DNA from: CAYFUF01 sp964346245
GTDB taxonomy: Bacteria; Bacillota; Clostridia; Tissierellales; Peptoniphilaceae
DNA: 26,290 nt
Assembly (NCBI GenBank): GCA_964346245.1
Contig: CAYFUF010000020.1
Span: 1-26,290, forward strand
Direction: 5' to 3'
Both the position numbers and the translations under genes were made by a program. Position 1 is the first letter of the stretch, and each line of letters starts with the position of its first letter. This document shows, one piece after another, positions 1 through 6,605 of the stretch. A model generated the notes under the pieces. It searched no databases. It was not told the origin of the DNA and saw nothing but the letters and a program-made list of their open reading frames with translations.

Positions 1-137
1 AACAACTGCCTGTTGAGACAGCTTTATAGCTAATTCAAAGCCTTCCTGAGGTGTGGTCTTTAGTTTTGCCTCCGCTTGAAGAGTGCCGGTTAAAAATAAT
101 CTTGTTTTAGAAAATCCCTAAGTAGCACTCCCTTTAT

Positions 138-155
138 GGGCGCTTTTTTTGCGCC
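138..155. other. Short GC hairpin in left-edge non-coding region
   Basis: The first 215 bases hold no gene I can support. GGCGC (139-143) and GCGCC (151-155) pair around a loop of seven T. The T run is in the loop rather than after the stem, so this is not a standard intrinsic terminator on either strand, although it could mark the end of an upstream unit. Plus-strand frames entering from the left edge stop within about 30 bases. Confidence 0.3.
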
Positions 156-174
156 TACTAATCTAAGCAATTTA

Positions 175-183
175 TGTTATAAT
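175..183 (+). promoter_or_regulatory. Extended -10 promoter of the thrE operon
   Basis: TGTTATAAT is an extended -10 element (TG, one base, then perfect TATAAT at 178-183). No good -35 hexamer lies 16-18 bases upstream. It sits 32 bases before the GTG start at 216, so transcription would begin near 190. Confidence 0.6.
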
Positions 184-215
184 CGATTGACTTGAAAGAA
201 CAGGGGGAATTTGAT

Positions 216-1040
216 GTGGAAAACATAATGGAGAATCTCTCCGAAGCGATTGAACAATCTAATATTGCCCCTGATTCAAAAGAGAGGAAGGTAGTTGATG
301 CCGCCCTTCTAGCAGGGGAGCTGCTGATGATAAGCGGAGCAGAGGCTTTTCGAGTAGAAAATACCGTTTATCGCATTTTGAATACAGTAAATCATGCCGA
401 TGCGCAGGTGCTGGCTATAATGACTGGTTTTTTCATGACTTTGCATACAGAGGAAGGACACCATATTACTAGCGTCTACCGTATTAATAAAAGAAGTTGG
501 GACTTAGATAAGATTCAGGAAGTTAACCGTATATCGAGAGCATTCACATCTGGACAGATAGATGTGGATGAAGCAATTGTAAAACTACAAGAGGTAAAGG
601 AAAGGAAGAAAAACCGTCTAGTGACGAATCTTGCCCAAATTTTTGCCTCGGCTTTCTTTGTTATGATGATAGGGGGAAGTGCTAGTGATTTCATGGTAGC
701 GGTCTTCACAGGGGCAATCTTAGTTCTCTTTCAACTGCTGATTGGTTATGACCGTCATTTGAGTGATTTTATCTCTACGATTATTTATGCCACTGTTCTA
801 TCTACTACGTCGGGCATTCTGGCTAATACCTTGTTTCCAACGGCGGATGCTGCAATTGTTACCATCGGCACATTAGTTATCCTTTTCCCCGGGATCATGA
901 TGTCTAATGGTATTCGAGACCTGATGCAAGGGGATACCTTAACCGGAATAGGATTTCTTGTCCAGGCGATCATATCGGCAGCTGCGCTTTCCATAGGCTC
1001 TGCGATAGGTATTATGATGACAGGAGGTAGCTTACTATGA
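216..1040 (+). CDS. Threonine/serine exporter family protein, N-terminal half (ThrE, PF06738-like)
   Basis: This is the larger half of a two-gene ThrE-type amino-acid exporter, expected in the cytoplasmic membrane. About 274 residues. The N-terminal third is soluble and carries the family block around ISGAEAFRVENT (roughly residues 39-50). The C-terminal half has about five hydrophobic segments, from LAQIFASAFFVMMI to the last residues. The frame is open from a TTG at 192, but AGGGGG at 202-207 sits 8 bases before GTG 216, so I take GTG 216 as the start. The stop overlaps the next ATG (ATGA at 1037-1040), showing translational coupling with the second half. Family members export threonine and serine, but the substrate here is inferred from family only; an uncharacterised small-molecule transporter is the alternative. 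Confidence 0.88.
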   Translation: MENIMENLSEAIEQSNIAPDSKERKVVDAALLAGELLMISGAEAFRVENTVYRILNTVNHADAQVLAIMTGFFMTLHTEEGHHITSVYRINKRSWDLDKIQEVNRISRAFTSGQIDVDEAIVKLQEVKERKKNRLVTNLAQIFASAFFVMMIGGSASDFMVAVFTGAILVLFQLLIGYDRHLSDFISTIIYATVLSTTSGILANTLFPTADAAIVTIGTLVILFPGIMMSNGIRDLMQGDTLTGIGFLVQAIISAAALSIGSAIGIMMTGGSLL

Positions 1041-1516
1041 TAGAAGGAAGCTTTACTATTATCAGCCAGATTGGCTTGGGCGCCGCGCTAGTAACCGTAG
1101 CTGCATCTATACTTTTTGGCCTAAGAGGTATCCCTGTAGGTTATAATGGTATCATCGGTATGGTATCCTACCTATTAACCATTTATTTCGCCCACCTTGG
1201 TCCTTTTGTCAGCACAGCGATTGGAGCAACGGTCCTGTCGCTTATGGGACAAGTCGGTGCGAGAATCTTTAAGGCTCCGGTAACTGTCTTTTTGATACCA
1301 TGTATTTATCCTTTGGTACCAGGCACTGCGATATACCGAATGGTAAGCTCTTTTCTCATTGGCAACAACAGTCAGGGGATGGAGTTTGCTTTAGAAGCTA
1401 TCATGGTTTCCACAGCTGTTGCCTTGGGCTATGTCATAGCCGAAACCATTTTTCTACTCATCTATAATGCAATGAAACGTATTAAGCCTGACAGCAATAT
1501 TAGAAAAATAATGTAA
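1037..1516 (+). CDS. Threonine/serine exporter family protein, C-terminal half (ThrE_2, PF12821-like)
   Basis: A 159-residue hydrophobic protein with about four to five membrane segments, matching the small subunit of split ThrE exporters; fused ThrE proteins carry this region at their C-terminus. AGGAGG at 1022-1027 lies inside the end of the previous gene and ATG 1037 overlaps its stop by four bases, so the two are coupled and probably form one transporter. The segment VFLIPCIYPLVPGTAIYRM is a family-like signature in which a Pro/Gly-rich loop follows a membrane helix. The split into two genes is common in Bacillota. Substrate is inferred. Confidence 0.88.
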   Translation: MIEGSFTIISQIGLGAALVTVAASILFGLRGIPVGYNGIIGMVSYLLTIYFAHLGPFVSTAIGATVLSLMGQVGARIFKAPVTVFLIPCIYPLVPGTAIYRMVSSFLIGNNSQGMEFALEAIMVSTAVALGYVIAETIFLLIYNAMKRIKPDSNIRKIM

Positions 1517-1533
1517 GTGAGAAAGGAATAGAT

Positions 1534-1791
1534 ATGACAGATACTGAATACCGTTATGACACCCAGCTTCTCATCGAGGGAGAAGGTCTGAGCGAAGATG
1601 AAATTTATAATTACTTCGTAGAAAACTTTGTTGGTGATAGTTTGCTAGCCGTTGGCGATGATAGCCTAATTAAGATTCATTACCACACCAATGAGCCATG
1701 GCAAGTACTAGAGTATTGTGCCTCTTTAGGAGAGATCTTTGATATAGTCGTTGAAGATATGGATAGGCAGACTAGAGGTTTACAAGGTTAA
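1534..1791 (+). CDS. Small free-standing protein resembling the FakA/YloV middle domain
   Basis: 85 residues, acidic, no signal or membrane segment. RBS AAAGGA at 1522-1527 precedes ATG 1534. The pattern YRYDTQLLIEG (6-16) followed by GDSLLAVGDDSLIKIHYHTN (34-53) and a segment near LEYCASLGEI matches, by eye, the region after the DAK2/DhaL-like domain in fatty-acid kinase FakA (YloV), which reads roughly CTEF...GDSLVVVGDD..VKVHVHTNDP...LEY..KYGE. The HxH pair (49, 51), part of a metal site in FakA as I recall, is kept; the usual Cys near the start appears replaced by Asp 9. The kinase domain and the FakB-binding C-terminal domain are absent, so it cannot be a kinase alone. Similar small proteins are sometimes annotated 'kinase to dihydroxyacetone kinase'. 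It is last in the ThrE operon, 17 bases after the previous stop. Function unknown. Confidence 0.72.
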   Translation: MTDTEYRYDTQLLIEGEGLSEDEIYNYFVENFVGDSLLAVGDDSLIKIHYHTNEPWQVLEYCASLGEIFDIVVEDMDRQTRGLQG

Positions 1792-1797
1792 TAATAA

Positions 1798-1835
1798 GGA
1801 CTTGCTAGGGACGTCCCTAGCAAGTCCATTTTTTT
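1798..1835 (+). terminator. Strong intrinsic terminator of the thrE operon
   Basis: GGACTTGCTAGGGAC (1798-1812) is followed directly by its perfect reverse complement (1813-1827), giving a 15-base-arm palindrome, then ATTTTTTT on the plus strand. The T run overlaps the stop codon of the converging xerC-like gene. On the minus strand the hairpin is followed only by a weak TTATTATTA tract, so it may act partly in that direction too. Confidence 0.93.
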
Positions 1836-2808
1836 ATTGTTCCAGTTTATTCACATTCATTCCAGCTAGTGGGTTTTTCTCGATAGCTTTCCGGGCCATA
1901 TCATCTTCCACATGGGTATAGATTTGCGTTGTTGCTAAGGAGCTGTGCCCTAGTATGCGCTGAAGGGTGCGTATATCAACCCCCTCTTTATACATGAGAG
2001 TTGCCGCCGTATGGCGGAGCTTATGAGTGGAGTAAACCCTTGTATCAAAGCCAGCTTCCCTCAGAAAGTGATCAATCCTATGTTGGACAGCTCGAGGAGA
2101 CATTCTTTTCTTTCTCGATGATAAGAAGAGTGCATGTTCGCCATCGACGATTGGTCGTACACTCAGATAAAGACGGAGGGCCTCATCGCAAGATTCAGTC
2201 ATATAGACTGTCCGCTCCTTGTCACCTTTACCGATAACATTGAACTGATGATCTCGAATGGAGCCAATATTCATACCACAAAGTTCGCTTAAACGAATAC
2301 CTGTGGTCAGAAAGGTAACTAGAATAGCGACATCTCTATATCGGAAAAACTTATTATCCTGTTGGGCTGCCGTTTGGATAAGCTGTGTTGCTTCATCTAC
2401 GGTTAAATAAACAGGATGACGTTTCTTTACCTTAGGGGTAGAGAGCTTTTCGGCCGGATTCTTTTCAAAATATTCTACAATCGCAGTGAGATACTTATAG
2501 AAAGAGCGAAGACTAGAAGTCTTCCTTGACCTTGTTCGAGCAGAATCTCCCTTTTGGGAATCTGAATAGGCGAGATAGGCATGCATGTCAGCTAAAGTAA
2601 CTTTTTCTAAGTCTTTCTCCGTCATCGTTGAAATATCAATATCTTCTAGGTTGACTTTTCTCGATGCGCTGTCTTTTCTCTTCTTCATATACTTTAGAAA
2701 GAAGCGGAGGTCGTAGTAGTATTCCTGAACAGTATTGGGAGACAAACCTTTCACTGTTTTCAAATAGTTAAGGTAGTCATCTAAAACAATAGGAATATCA
2801 TCATGCAT
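1834..2808 (-). CDS. Tyrosine recombinase, XerC/XerD type
   Basis: 324 residues. An N-terminal SAM-like core-binding domain (about 5-115) is followed by the catalytic domain (about 130-310). All six catalytic residues are visible with Xer spacing: Arg172 (TTGIRLSEL), Lys194 (GKGDKER), His262 and Arg265 (THKLRHT), His288 (LGHSS) and Tyr297 (QIYTHV). It would cut and rejoin DNA through a 3'-phosphotyrosine link, as XerC/D or XerS do when resolving chromosome dimers at dif, but no dif site is seen here and a different target is possible. An acidic/Lys-rich insert (about 42-68) makes the N-domain somewhat long. The start ATG lies 6 bases after the stop of the CDF gene upstream, with RBS AAGGGG (2818-2823) overlapping that gene's end, so the two are probably coupled. 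It converges on the thrE operon. Confidence 0.88.
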   Translation of the reverse strand: MHDDIPIVLDDYLNYLKTVKGLSPNTVQEYYYDLRFFLKYMKKRKDSASRKVNLEDIDISTMTEKDLEKVTLADMHAYLAYSDSQKGDSARTRSRKTSSLRSFYKYLTAIVEYFEKNPAEKLSTPKVKKRHPVYLTVDEATQLIQTAAQQDNKFFRYRDVAILVTFLTTGIRLSELCGMNIGSIRDHQFNVIGKGDKERTVYMTESCDEALRLYLSVRPIVDGEHALFLSSRKKRMSPRAVQHRIDHFLREAGFDTRVYSTHKLRHTAATLMYKEGVDIRTLQRILGHSSLATTQIYTHVEDDMARKAIEKNPLAGMNVNKLEQ

Positions 2809-2814
2809 TAATCA

Positions 2815-3981
2815 TCACCCCTTTCTATAATCTCGATCAATCTCTACAACTAGATGAATTTCATTATTAATCTCATGCACCTTACTTGTTATCTTTTCCA
2901 GAAGCTCTTCCTCATCTACCTGGTCATCGCCCGGTATAAGAACATCAAAGTTAAGCAAAGTATTGTTATTCTCATGAATGAGACGGAAATCATGTATGCT
3001 GTAGTTTGGTTGGATATCTTTTACTAATTCCTTGATTCGCTTCCTAACACGGTCCGTCTCTGGATCATCCAGCTTGATAGGATCGATGTGAATAGTTAGC
3101 TTATAGCCATCCTCTTCTTCAATGACACGCTCCACGTAATCAACTAGTTGGTGTGCATCCATCATGCTCAGACTAGCGTCCACCTCTAAATGAACGGTTA
3201 CGAATTTATTCCCTGGGCCATAATCATGGATAATCATATCGTGCAGCCCTAGAATCCCATCAAAGGAGCGGAAGCGCTCCTCTAGGTAATCCACTTCCCG
3301 TTTTACCGGAGGTCTACCCATAAGGTGATTATAGGTACTTATCAGGATATCAATACCGGATTTAAAGATTATAACAGCAATGAATATGCCCATAGGCCCA
3401 TCCAGATTCATACCTATAAATGGGGAAATCACTAAGGCAATGAGGATGCCTGTTGTCGCCATAACATCAGATATGGAATCCGTCGCATTAGCTAGTAGGA
3501 GCTTTGAATTTATTTTCTTGCCAATCTTCCTATAAAACAAATATAGCCAGAGTTTTATGACTATTGAGAATACTAATAGCAAGATAGTTGCTAGGTTGCT
3601 TATCGTAACCGTAGGATTCATTATCTTATCGATTGATTCCATGAAAAGGGTGATGGATACATAAACGATAAGCATAGCGACGACACTAGAAGAGATATAC
3701 TCAAAGCGGGCGTGACCAAAGGGGTGGTCAGAATCGGCTGGCTTGGATACAATGTGAAAAGTAACCAAAGAAATCACGGCTGAACCTGAATCGAAAAGGT
3801 TGTTGATACCATCTCCTAGGATTGCAATTGAACCAACCAAGAGGCCGATTATTATTTTTGCTACCGCGAGGAAGACATTGACAACGATGCCCACGATACT
3901 AGACAATCTGCCATACTGCTGCCTCTTTTTATCTTTACTTTGGTCTTCACTGATAAAATGTCTGATGAGAAAGTCCGTCAT
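2815..3981 (-). CDS. Cation diffusion facilitator (CDF) family metal efflux transporter
   Basis: 388 residues. Six membrane segments occupy about 25-215, and two ferredoxin-like cytoplasmic regions follow (about 225-300 and 305-385), longer than the usual ~300-residue CDF. The family block DSDHPFGHARFEYISS is at about 84-99. The intramembrane metal-site residues read Asn60-x3-Asp64 (helix 2) and Asp168-x3-Asp172 (helix 5). Having no His in these positions points to Mn(II) or Fe(II) rather than Zn(II), by comparison with MntE-like CDFs; this is inference. It exports metal in exchange for protons. GGAG of AAGGAGC (3986-3992) precedes ATG 3981. It is the first gene of a minus-strand pair with the tyrosine recombinase and has its own extended -10 promoter. 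Confidence 0.93.
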   Translation of the reverse strand: MTDFLIRHFISEDQSKDKKRQQYGRLSSIVGIVVNVFLAVAKIIIGLLVGSIAILGDGINNLFDSGSAVISLVTFHIVSKPADSDHPFGHARFEYISSSVVAMLIVYVSITLFMESIDKIMNPTVTISNLATILLLVFSIVIKLWLYLFYRKIGKKINSKLLLANATDSISDVMATTGILIALVISPFIGMNLDGPMGIFIAVIIFKSGIDILISTYNHLMGRPPVKREVDYLEERFRSFDGILGLHDMIIHDYGPGNKFVTVHLEVDASLSMMDAHQLVDYVERVIEEEDGYKLTIHIDPIKLDDPETDRVRKRIKELVKDIQPNYSIHDFRLIHENNNTLLNFDVLIPGDDQVDEEELLEKITSKVHEINNEIHLVVEIDRDYRKG

Positions 3982-4006
3982 ATTAGCTCCTTAATCACTT
4001 GTGCTT

Positions 4007-4015
4007 ATTATAGCA
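4007..4015 (-). promoter_or_regulatory. Extended -10 promoter for the CDF gene
   Basis: Read on the minus strand this is TGCTATAAT, a perfect extended -10 (TATAAT at 4007-4012). It lies 25 bases upstream of ATG 3981. No clear -35 at 16-18 bases is present. Confidence 0.65.
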
Positions 4016-4063
4016 TACCGCTTTCAAGATGAGCCTTGCGTAAACTACTAATAGTGGGGCTTA

Positions 4064-4093
4064 TTAACAAATCTATTGCTTTCGTGTTAAAAT
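4064..4093 (+). promoter_or_regulatory. Promoter of the GIY-YIG-like/moxR/DUF58/tgpA operon
   Basis: TTAACA (4064-4069, five of six matches to the -35 consensus), an 18-base spacer, and TAAAAT (4088-4093) preceded by TG at 4085-4086. The predicted start of transcription is near 4100, giving a leader of about 40 bases before ATG 4140. It is divergent from the CDF promoter. Confidence 0.7.
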
Positions 4094-4139
4094 GGATTTA
4101 TTCATAAGAAGTAATTGCGTCAAGAGATGAGGAGGCAAC

Positions 4140-4457
4140 ATGCCAGGGATCTTTACTATTCAATGCATTGAGACAGAGAATAACTATATTGGACAAGCCG
4201 ACCAAGAATCGGTCGCTTTAGAAATCGTTGAAAAAAGACTTCAAGAAGGAAAATTCTGGAACAGCAGCTTGCAGGATGAGTGGAGCGAATACGGAAAAGA
4301 AGCCTTCGAAATGGGCTGCCCTGTCCACTTTGACAAGGATGATGAGAATATTGAATTGAAGATAAAAGAAGAAATAGAAGAATGGATGGATATTCTTGAA
4401 AATGTTGAATATCTAGGTAAGATAGATGAAGTTACAGGAGACCGAATTGATGGTTAA
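4140..4457 (+). CDS. Small acidic protein resembling a degenerate GIY-YIG domain
   Basis: 105 residues, acidic, soluble. RBS AGGAGG (4130-4135) precedes ATG 4140. The start reads G3-I4-F5, then Y16-I17-G18, and later SLQDEWSEYGKEAFE (43-57). This order matches the GIY-YIG nuclease fold, in which GIY and YIG strands are followed by an LQ..W..YG...F helix region. The catalytic Arg expected in the first helix is not evident (the helix reads QESVALEIVEKRL), and the first motif has Phe for Tyr; a Glu-rich helix (about 69-83) could supply the metal-binding Glu. Nuclease activity is therefore doubtful and a binding role is possible. It is the first gene of the MoxR/DUF58/transglutaminase operon; its end overlaps the moxR start by 8 bases. 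The family match is by eye only; otherwise it is a hypothetical protein. Confidence 0.6.
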   Translation: MPGIFTIQCIETENNYIGQADQESVALEIVEKRLQEGKFWNSSLQDEWSEYGKEAFEMGCPVHFDKDDENIELKIKEEIEEWMDILENVEYLGKIDEVTGDRIDG

Positions 4458-5406
4458 TAACAGGTATGGAATAGAACAAAAGAATATTAGCAACAATATC
4501 ATGGATGCAATCAGACAGGTAGTTATTGGTAAGGAAGATGTTACCAAGAAGATGCTTATCTGCCTATTATCTGGTGGACACGTCCTGATTGAAGACGTCC
4601 CAGGTATTGGTAAAACAACCATAGTTAATGCTCTTGCTCGGTCTGTTAATCTGCAGTTTCAAAGAATACAGTTTACGCCAGACCTCATGCCTTCAGATAT
4701 CACAGGATTTAACCTCTATAATCCAAAAGAAGCTGACTTTGTTTTCCAAGAAGGTGCTATCAATACGCAGATCCTATTAGCCGATGAGATTAACCGATCA
4801 TCGCCAAGGACTCAGTCAGCTCTATTGGAGGCAATGCAAGAGGGACAGGTCACTGTGGAAGGTGTTACTTATCCACTACCTCAGCCTTTCATGGTTCTTG
4901 CTACACAAAACCCCATTGACCAAGTAGGCACTTATCCTCTTCCTGAAGCTCAGCTAGACCGTTTTATGATGCGTCTATCCGTAGGCTACCCTTCGTTTGA
5001 AGAGGAAATGGATATCGTCTCTCTTGATACCAATAATCAGCATGCAGCGCAAGAGGTACAAGCGGTGGTAGGGCAAGATGAGATTCTTTGGATGCAGCAT
5101 CAAGTGAGGAATATTGAAGTAAACGATGATGTTAAAAGATACATCTTAGAAATATGTCGGAAAACGAGAGAGCATGAGCTTATTGAACTGGGCGTAAGCC
5201 CCAGAGCCAGCCAAATGCTACTCATTGCATCATCAGCATTAGCTTTACTCAGTGGTAGAGACTACGTTATTCCCGACGATGTCCAAACACTTGTCCATGA
5301 TGTGTTAGACCACAGAATCATCCTGAAACCTCAAGCTAGAGGCAGGGGGGTGACGGACTATGATGTCATCGAAGATGTGCTCAAAGGAACGGTGGCGCCT
5401 CGATGA
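4450..5406 (+). CDS. MoxR-family AAA+ ATPase
   Basis: About 318 residues. Walker A GIGKTT is at 52-57 in the MoxR form EDVPGIGKTT, Walker B ILLADEINR at 108-116, and the sensor/arginine region ATQNPIDQVGTYPLPEAQLD at 151-170. A C-terminal lid domain is present (about 225-310). MoxR ATPases act as chaperone-like factors that mature or activate partner proteins, usually encoded next to DUF58 or VWA proteins as here. The frame is open from ATG 4426, but AGGAG at 4436-4440 is 9 bases before ATG 4450 (6 before TTG 4447), so I chose 4450. Its stop overlaps the next ATG (ATGA, 5403-5406). Cytoplasmic. The client protein is not known; the DUF58 protein and the transglutaminase are the natural candidates. 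Confidence 0.93.
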   Translation: MVNNRYGIEQKNISNNIMDAIRQVVIGKEDVTKKMLICLLSGGHVLIEDVPGIGKTTIVNALARSVNLQFQRIQFTPDLMPSDITGFNLYNPKEADFVFQEGAINTQILLADEINRSSPRTQSALLEAMQEGQVTVEGVTYPLPQPFMVLATQNPIDQVGTYPLPEAQLDRFMMRLSVGYPSFEEEMDIVSLDTNNQHAAQEVQAVVGQDEILWMQHQVRNIEVNDDVKRYILEICRKTREHELIELGVSPRASQMLLIASSALALLSGRDYVIPDDVQTLVHDVLDHRIILKPQARGRGVTDYDVIEDVLKGTVAPR

Positions 5407-6596
5407 AAGGAATACGACTACGATTCATCTTCTGGATATTAGGCCTAGTAGCGCTATACTTACTGGCTAATGTTCGGCTAAGAATCTTCCCTCATATCCT
5501 TCTTATCTTCTGGTTACTATTGCCCGTCCTATCCATTATTTTCAGCTTGATCTCTAGAAGAAAACTCTCTTTAGAGATTTATGTCGATCCTAGTGCAATC
5601 GAGAGGGGAGAGCGGGGGACTTGGCTCTGTAACCTAACTAATGACTCTCAATTTATGAGCTTCTTTCTCCAATTTCCAAATCTGCAAATTGCAGATGGAA
5701 AGAGTTTTCGAACTGTAGAAATCATGCTCCAGCCCGGCGAAAGAAGAGAGCTTCGTTTAGATTTTACTACATCTTATACCGGTGAATATGAACTGGACGC
5801 CGAGGAGCCCATCTATGAAGACCTCCTGGGCTTCTTTTGGTTGGATTTTTCCAAGCAATTTAAAGCAATAGTTTCTACACTTCATTCTCTACCACGAGAA
5901 GACGATCAGATATTTACTGAGGATCAAGAAAACTATTTATCTGATTATCGCAATCCTGTCGATAGGAAGAGCCTAAATGCAGTAACTGATGAAGTTTACT
6001 CTATCGACCCTATTCGCCAAGGTCAGAGTTTAACTCATGCCCACTGGAAGCTAAGTGCTCGCTTGCAGGAGTGGATGATTAAATCATATAGCGAAAGAGA
6101 GATGATGCCATTACGTGTCATCGTGGATTGCGTAAGTTACAATCCTGCACCAAAAGTTGAATTCTACGGTATGAGAAGAGAAATAGTCAAGATGGATAAT
6201 CACCAGGGCTTGTTGCTTCGCAACCGTATCTTAGACTCCTGTAACGTCTTTTTGCAGGATGCCTTAAGTGCCGATTTAGAAATTGAACTATGTGATCGGT
6301 CCAGCAACGTATTGGGCAATTTTCATGGCATAGTCGATCAAATGGGCGCATCCATTCGTTTAGCTTCCATACCTTTTGACCTGCCTAAGAAGAGCTGGCA
6401 CCTCGATTCAACAGAAGAGCGCAAGCAAGTTATCTTTGTACAGGAAATAGATGAAGAGACGCTAGGTTCACTCATTCGCTTCAGAGAATATGGCATAAAG
6501 TACCTGCTGATTAGTTTCAAGAAATCGATAGCTGCAGGTATGGACAAGCAACTGCAGGACAATAATATTACTTGTATGTGGATCGATGAAGAGTAG
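5403..6596 (+). CDS. DUF58 domain-containing membrane-anchored protein
   Basis: 397 residues. Two membrane helices lie at the N-terminus (about 8-25 and 28-50), followed by a beta-rich region (about 55-165) and the DUF58 signature around 196-230 (DEVYSIDPIRQG...HWKLSAR...MIKSY), the equivalent of the family's R.Y.PGD..R.IHWK.SA. DUF58 proteins are partners of MoxR ATPases and resemble VWA-type domains. The start ATG overlaps the moxR stop and no strong separate RBS is seen, so translation is probably by coupling. The soluble part probably faces the cytoplasm after the helical hairpin. It is followed 9 bases later by the transglutaminase gene. A role in envelope assembly or protein maturation is inferred from the operon. 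Confidence 0.9.
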   Translation: MKGIRLRFIFWILGLVALYLLANVRLRIFPHILLIFWLLLPVLSIIFSLISRRKLSLEIYVDPSAIERGERGTWLCNLTNDSQFMSFFLQFPNLQIADGKSFRTVEIMLQPGERRELRLDFTTSYTGEYELDAEEPIYEDLLGFFWLDFSKQFKAIVSTLHSLPREDDQIFTEDQENYLSDYRNPVDRKSLNAVTDEVYSIDPIRQGQSLTHAHWKLSARLQEWMIKSYSEREMMPLRVIVDCVSYNPAPKVEFYGMRREIVKMDNHQGLLLRNRILDSCNVFLQDALSADLEIELCDRSSNVLGNFHGIVDQMGASIRLASIPFDLPKKSWHLDSTEERKQVIFVQEIDEETLGSLIRFREYGIKYLLISFKKSIAAGMDKQLQDNNITCMWIDEE

Positions 6597-6605
6597 GAGG
6601 TTACC

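Noticed and set aside
1..120. Open minus-strand frame of about 39 codons running off the left edge
   Set aside because: It follows an in-frame TAG at 118-120 and has no ATG, GTG or TTG before the edge, so no start can be assigned. The translated stretch is not recognised.
138..155. GGCGC-T7-GCGCC as a terminator
   Set aside because: The T run is in the loop and no T tract follows the stem on either strand.
192..215. TTG 192 as the start of the first ThrE gene
   Set aside because: It is only about 10 bases after the -10 and has no ribosome site, whereas AGGGGG is well placed for GTG 216.
2001..2237. Plus-strand open frame inside the recombinase gene
   Set aside because: Antisense shadow of a gene with all catalytic residues; no ribosome site or recognisable product.
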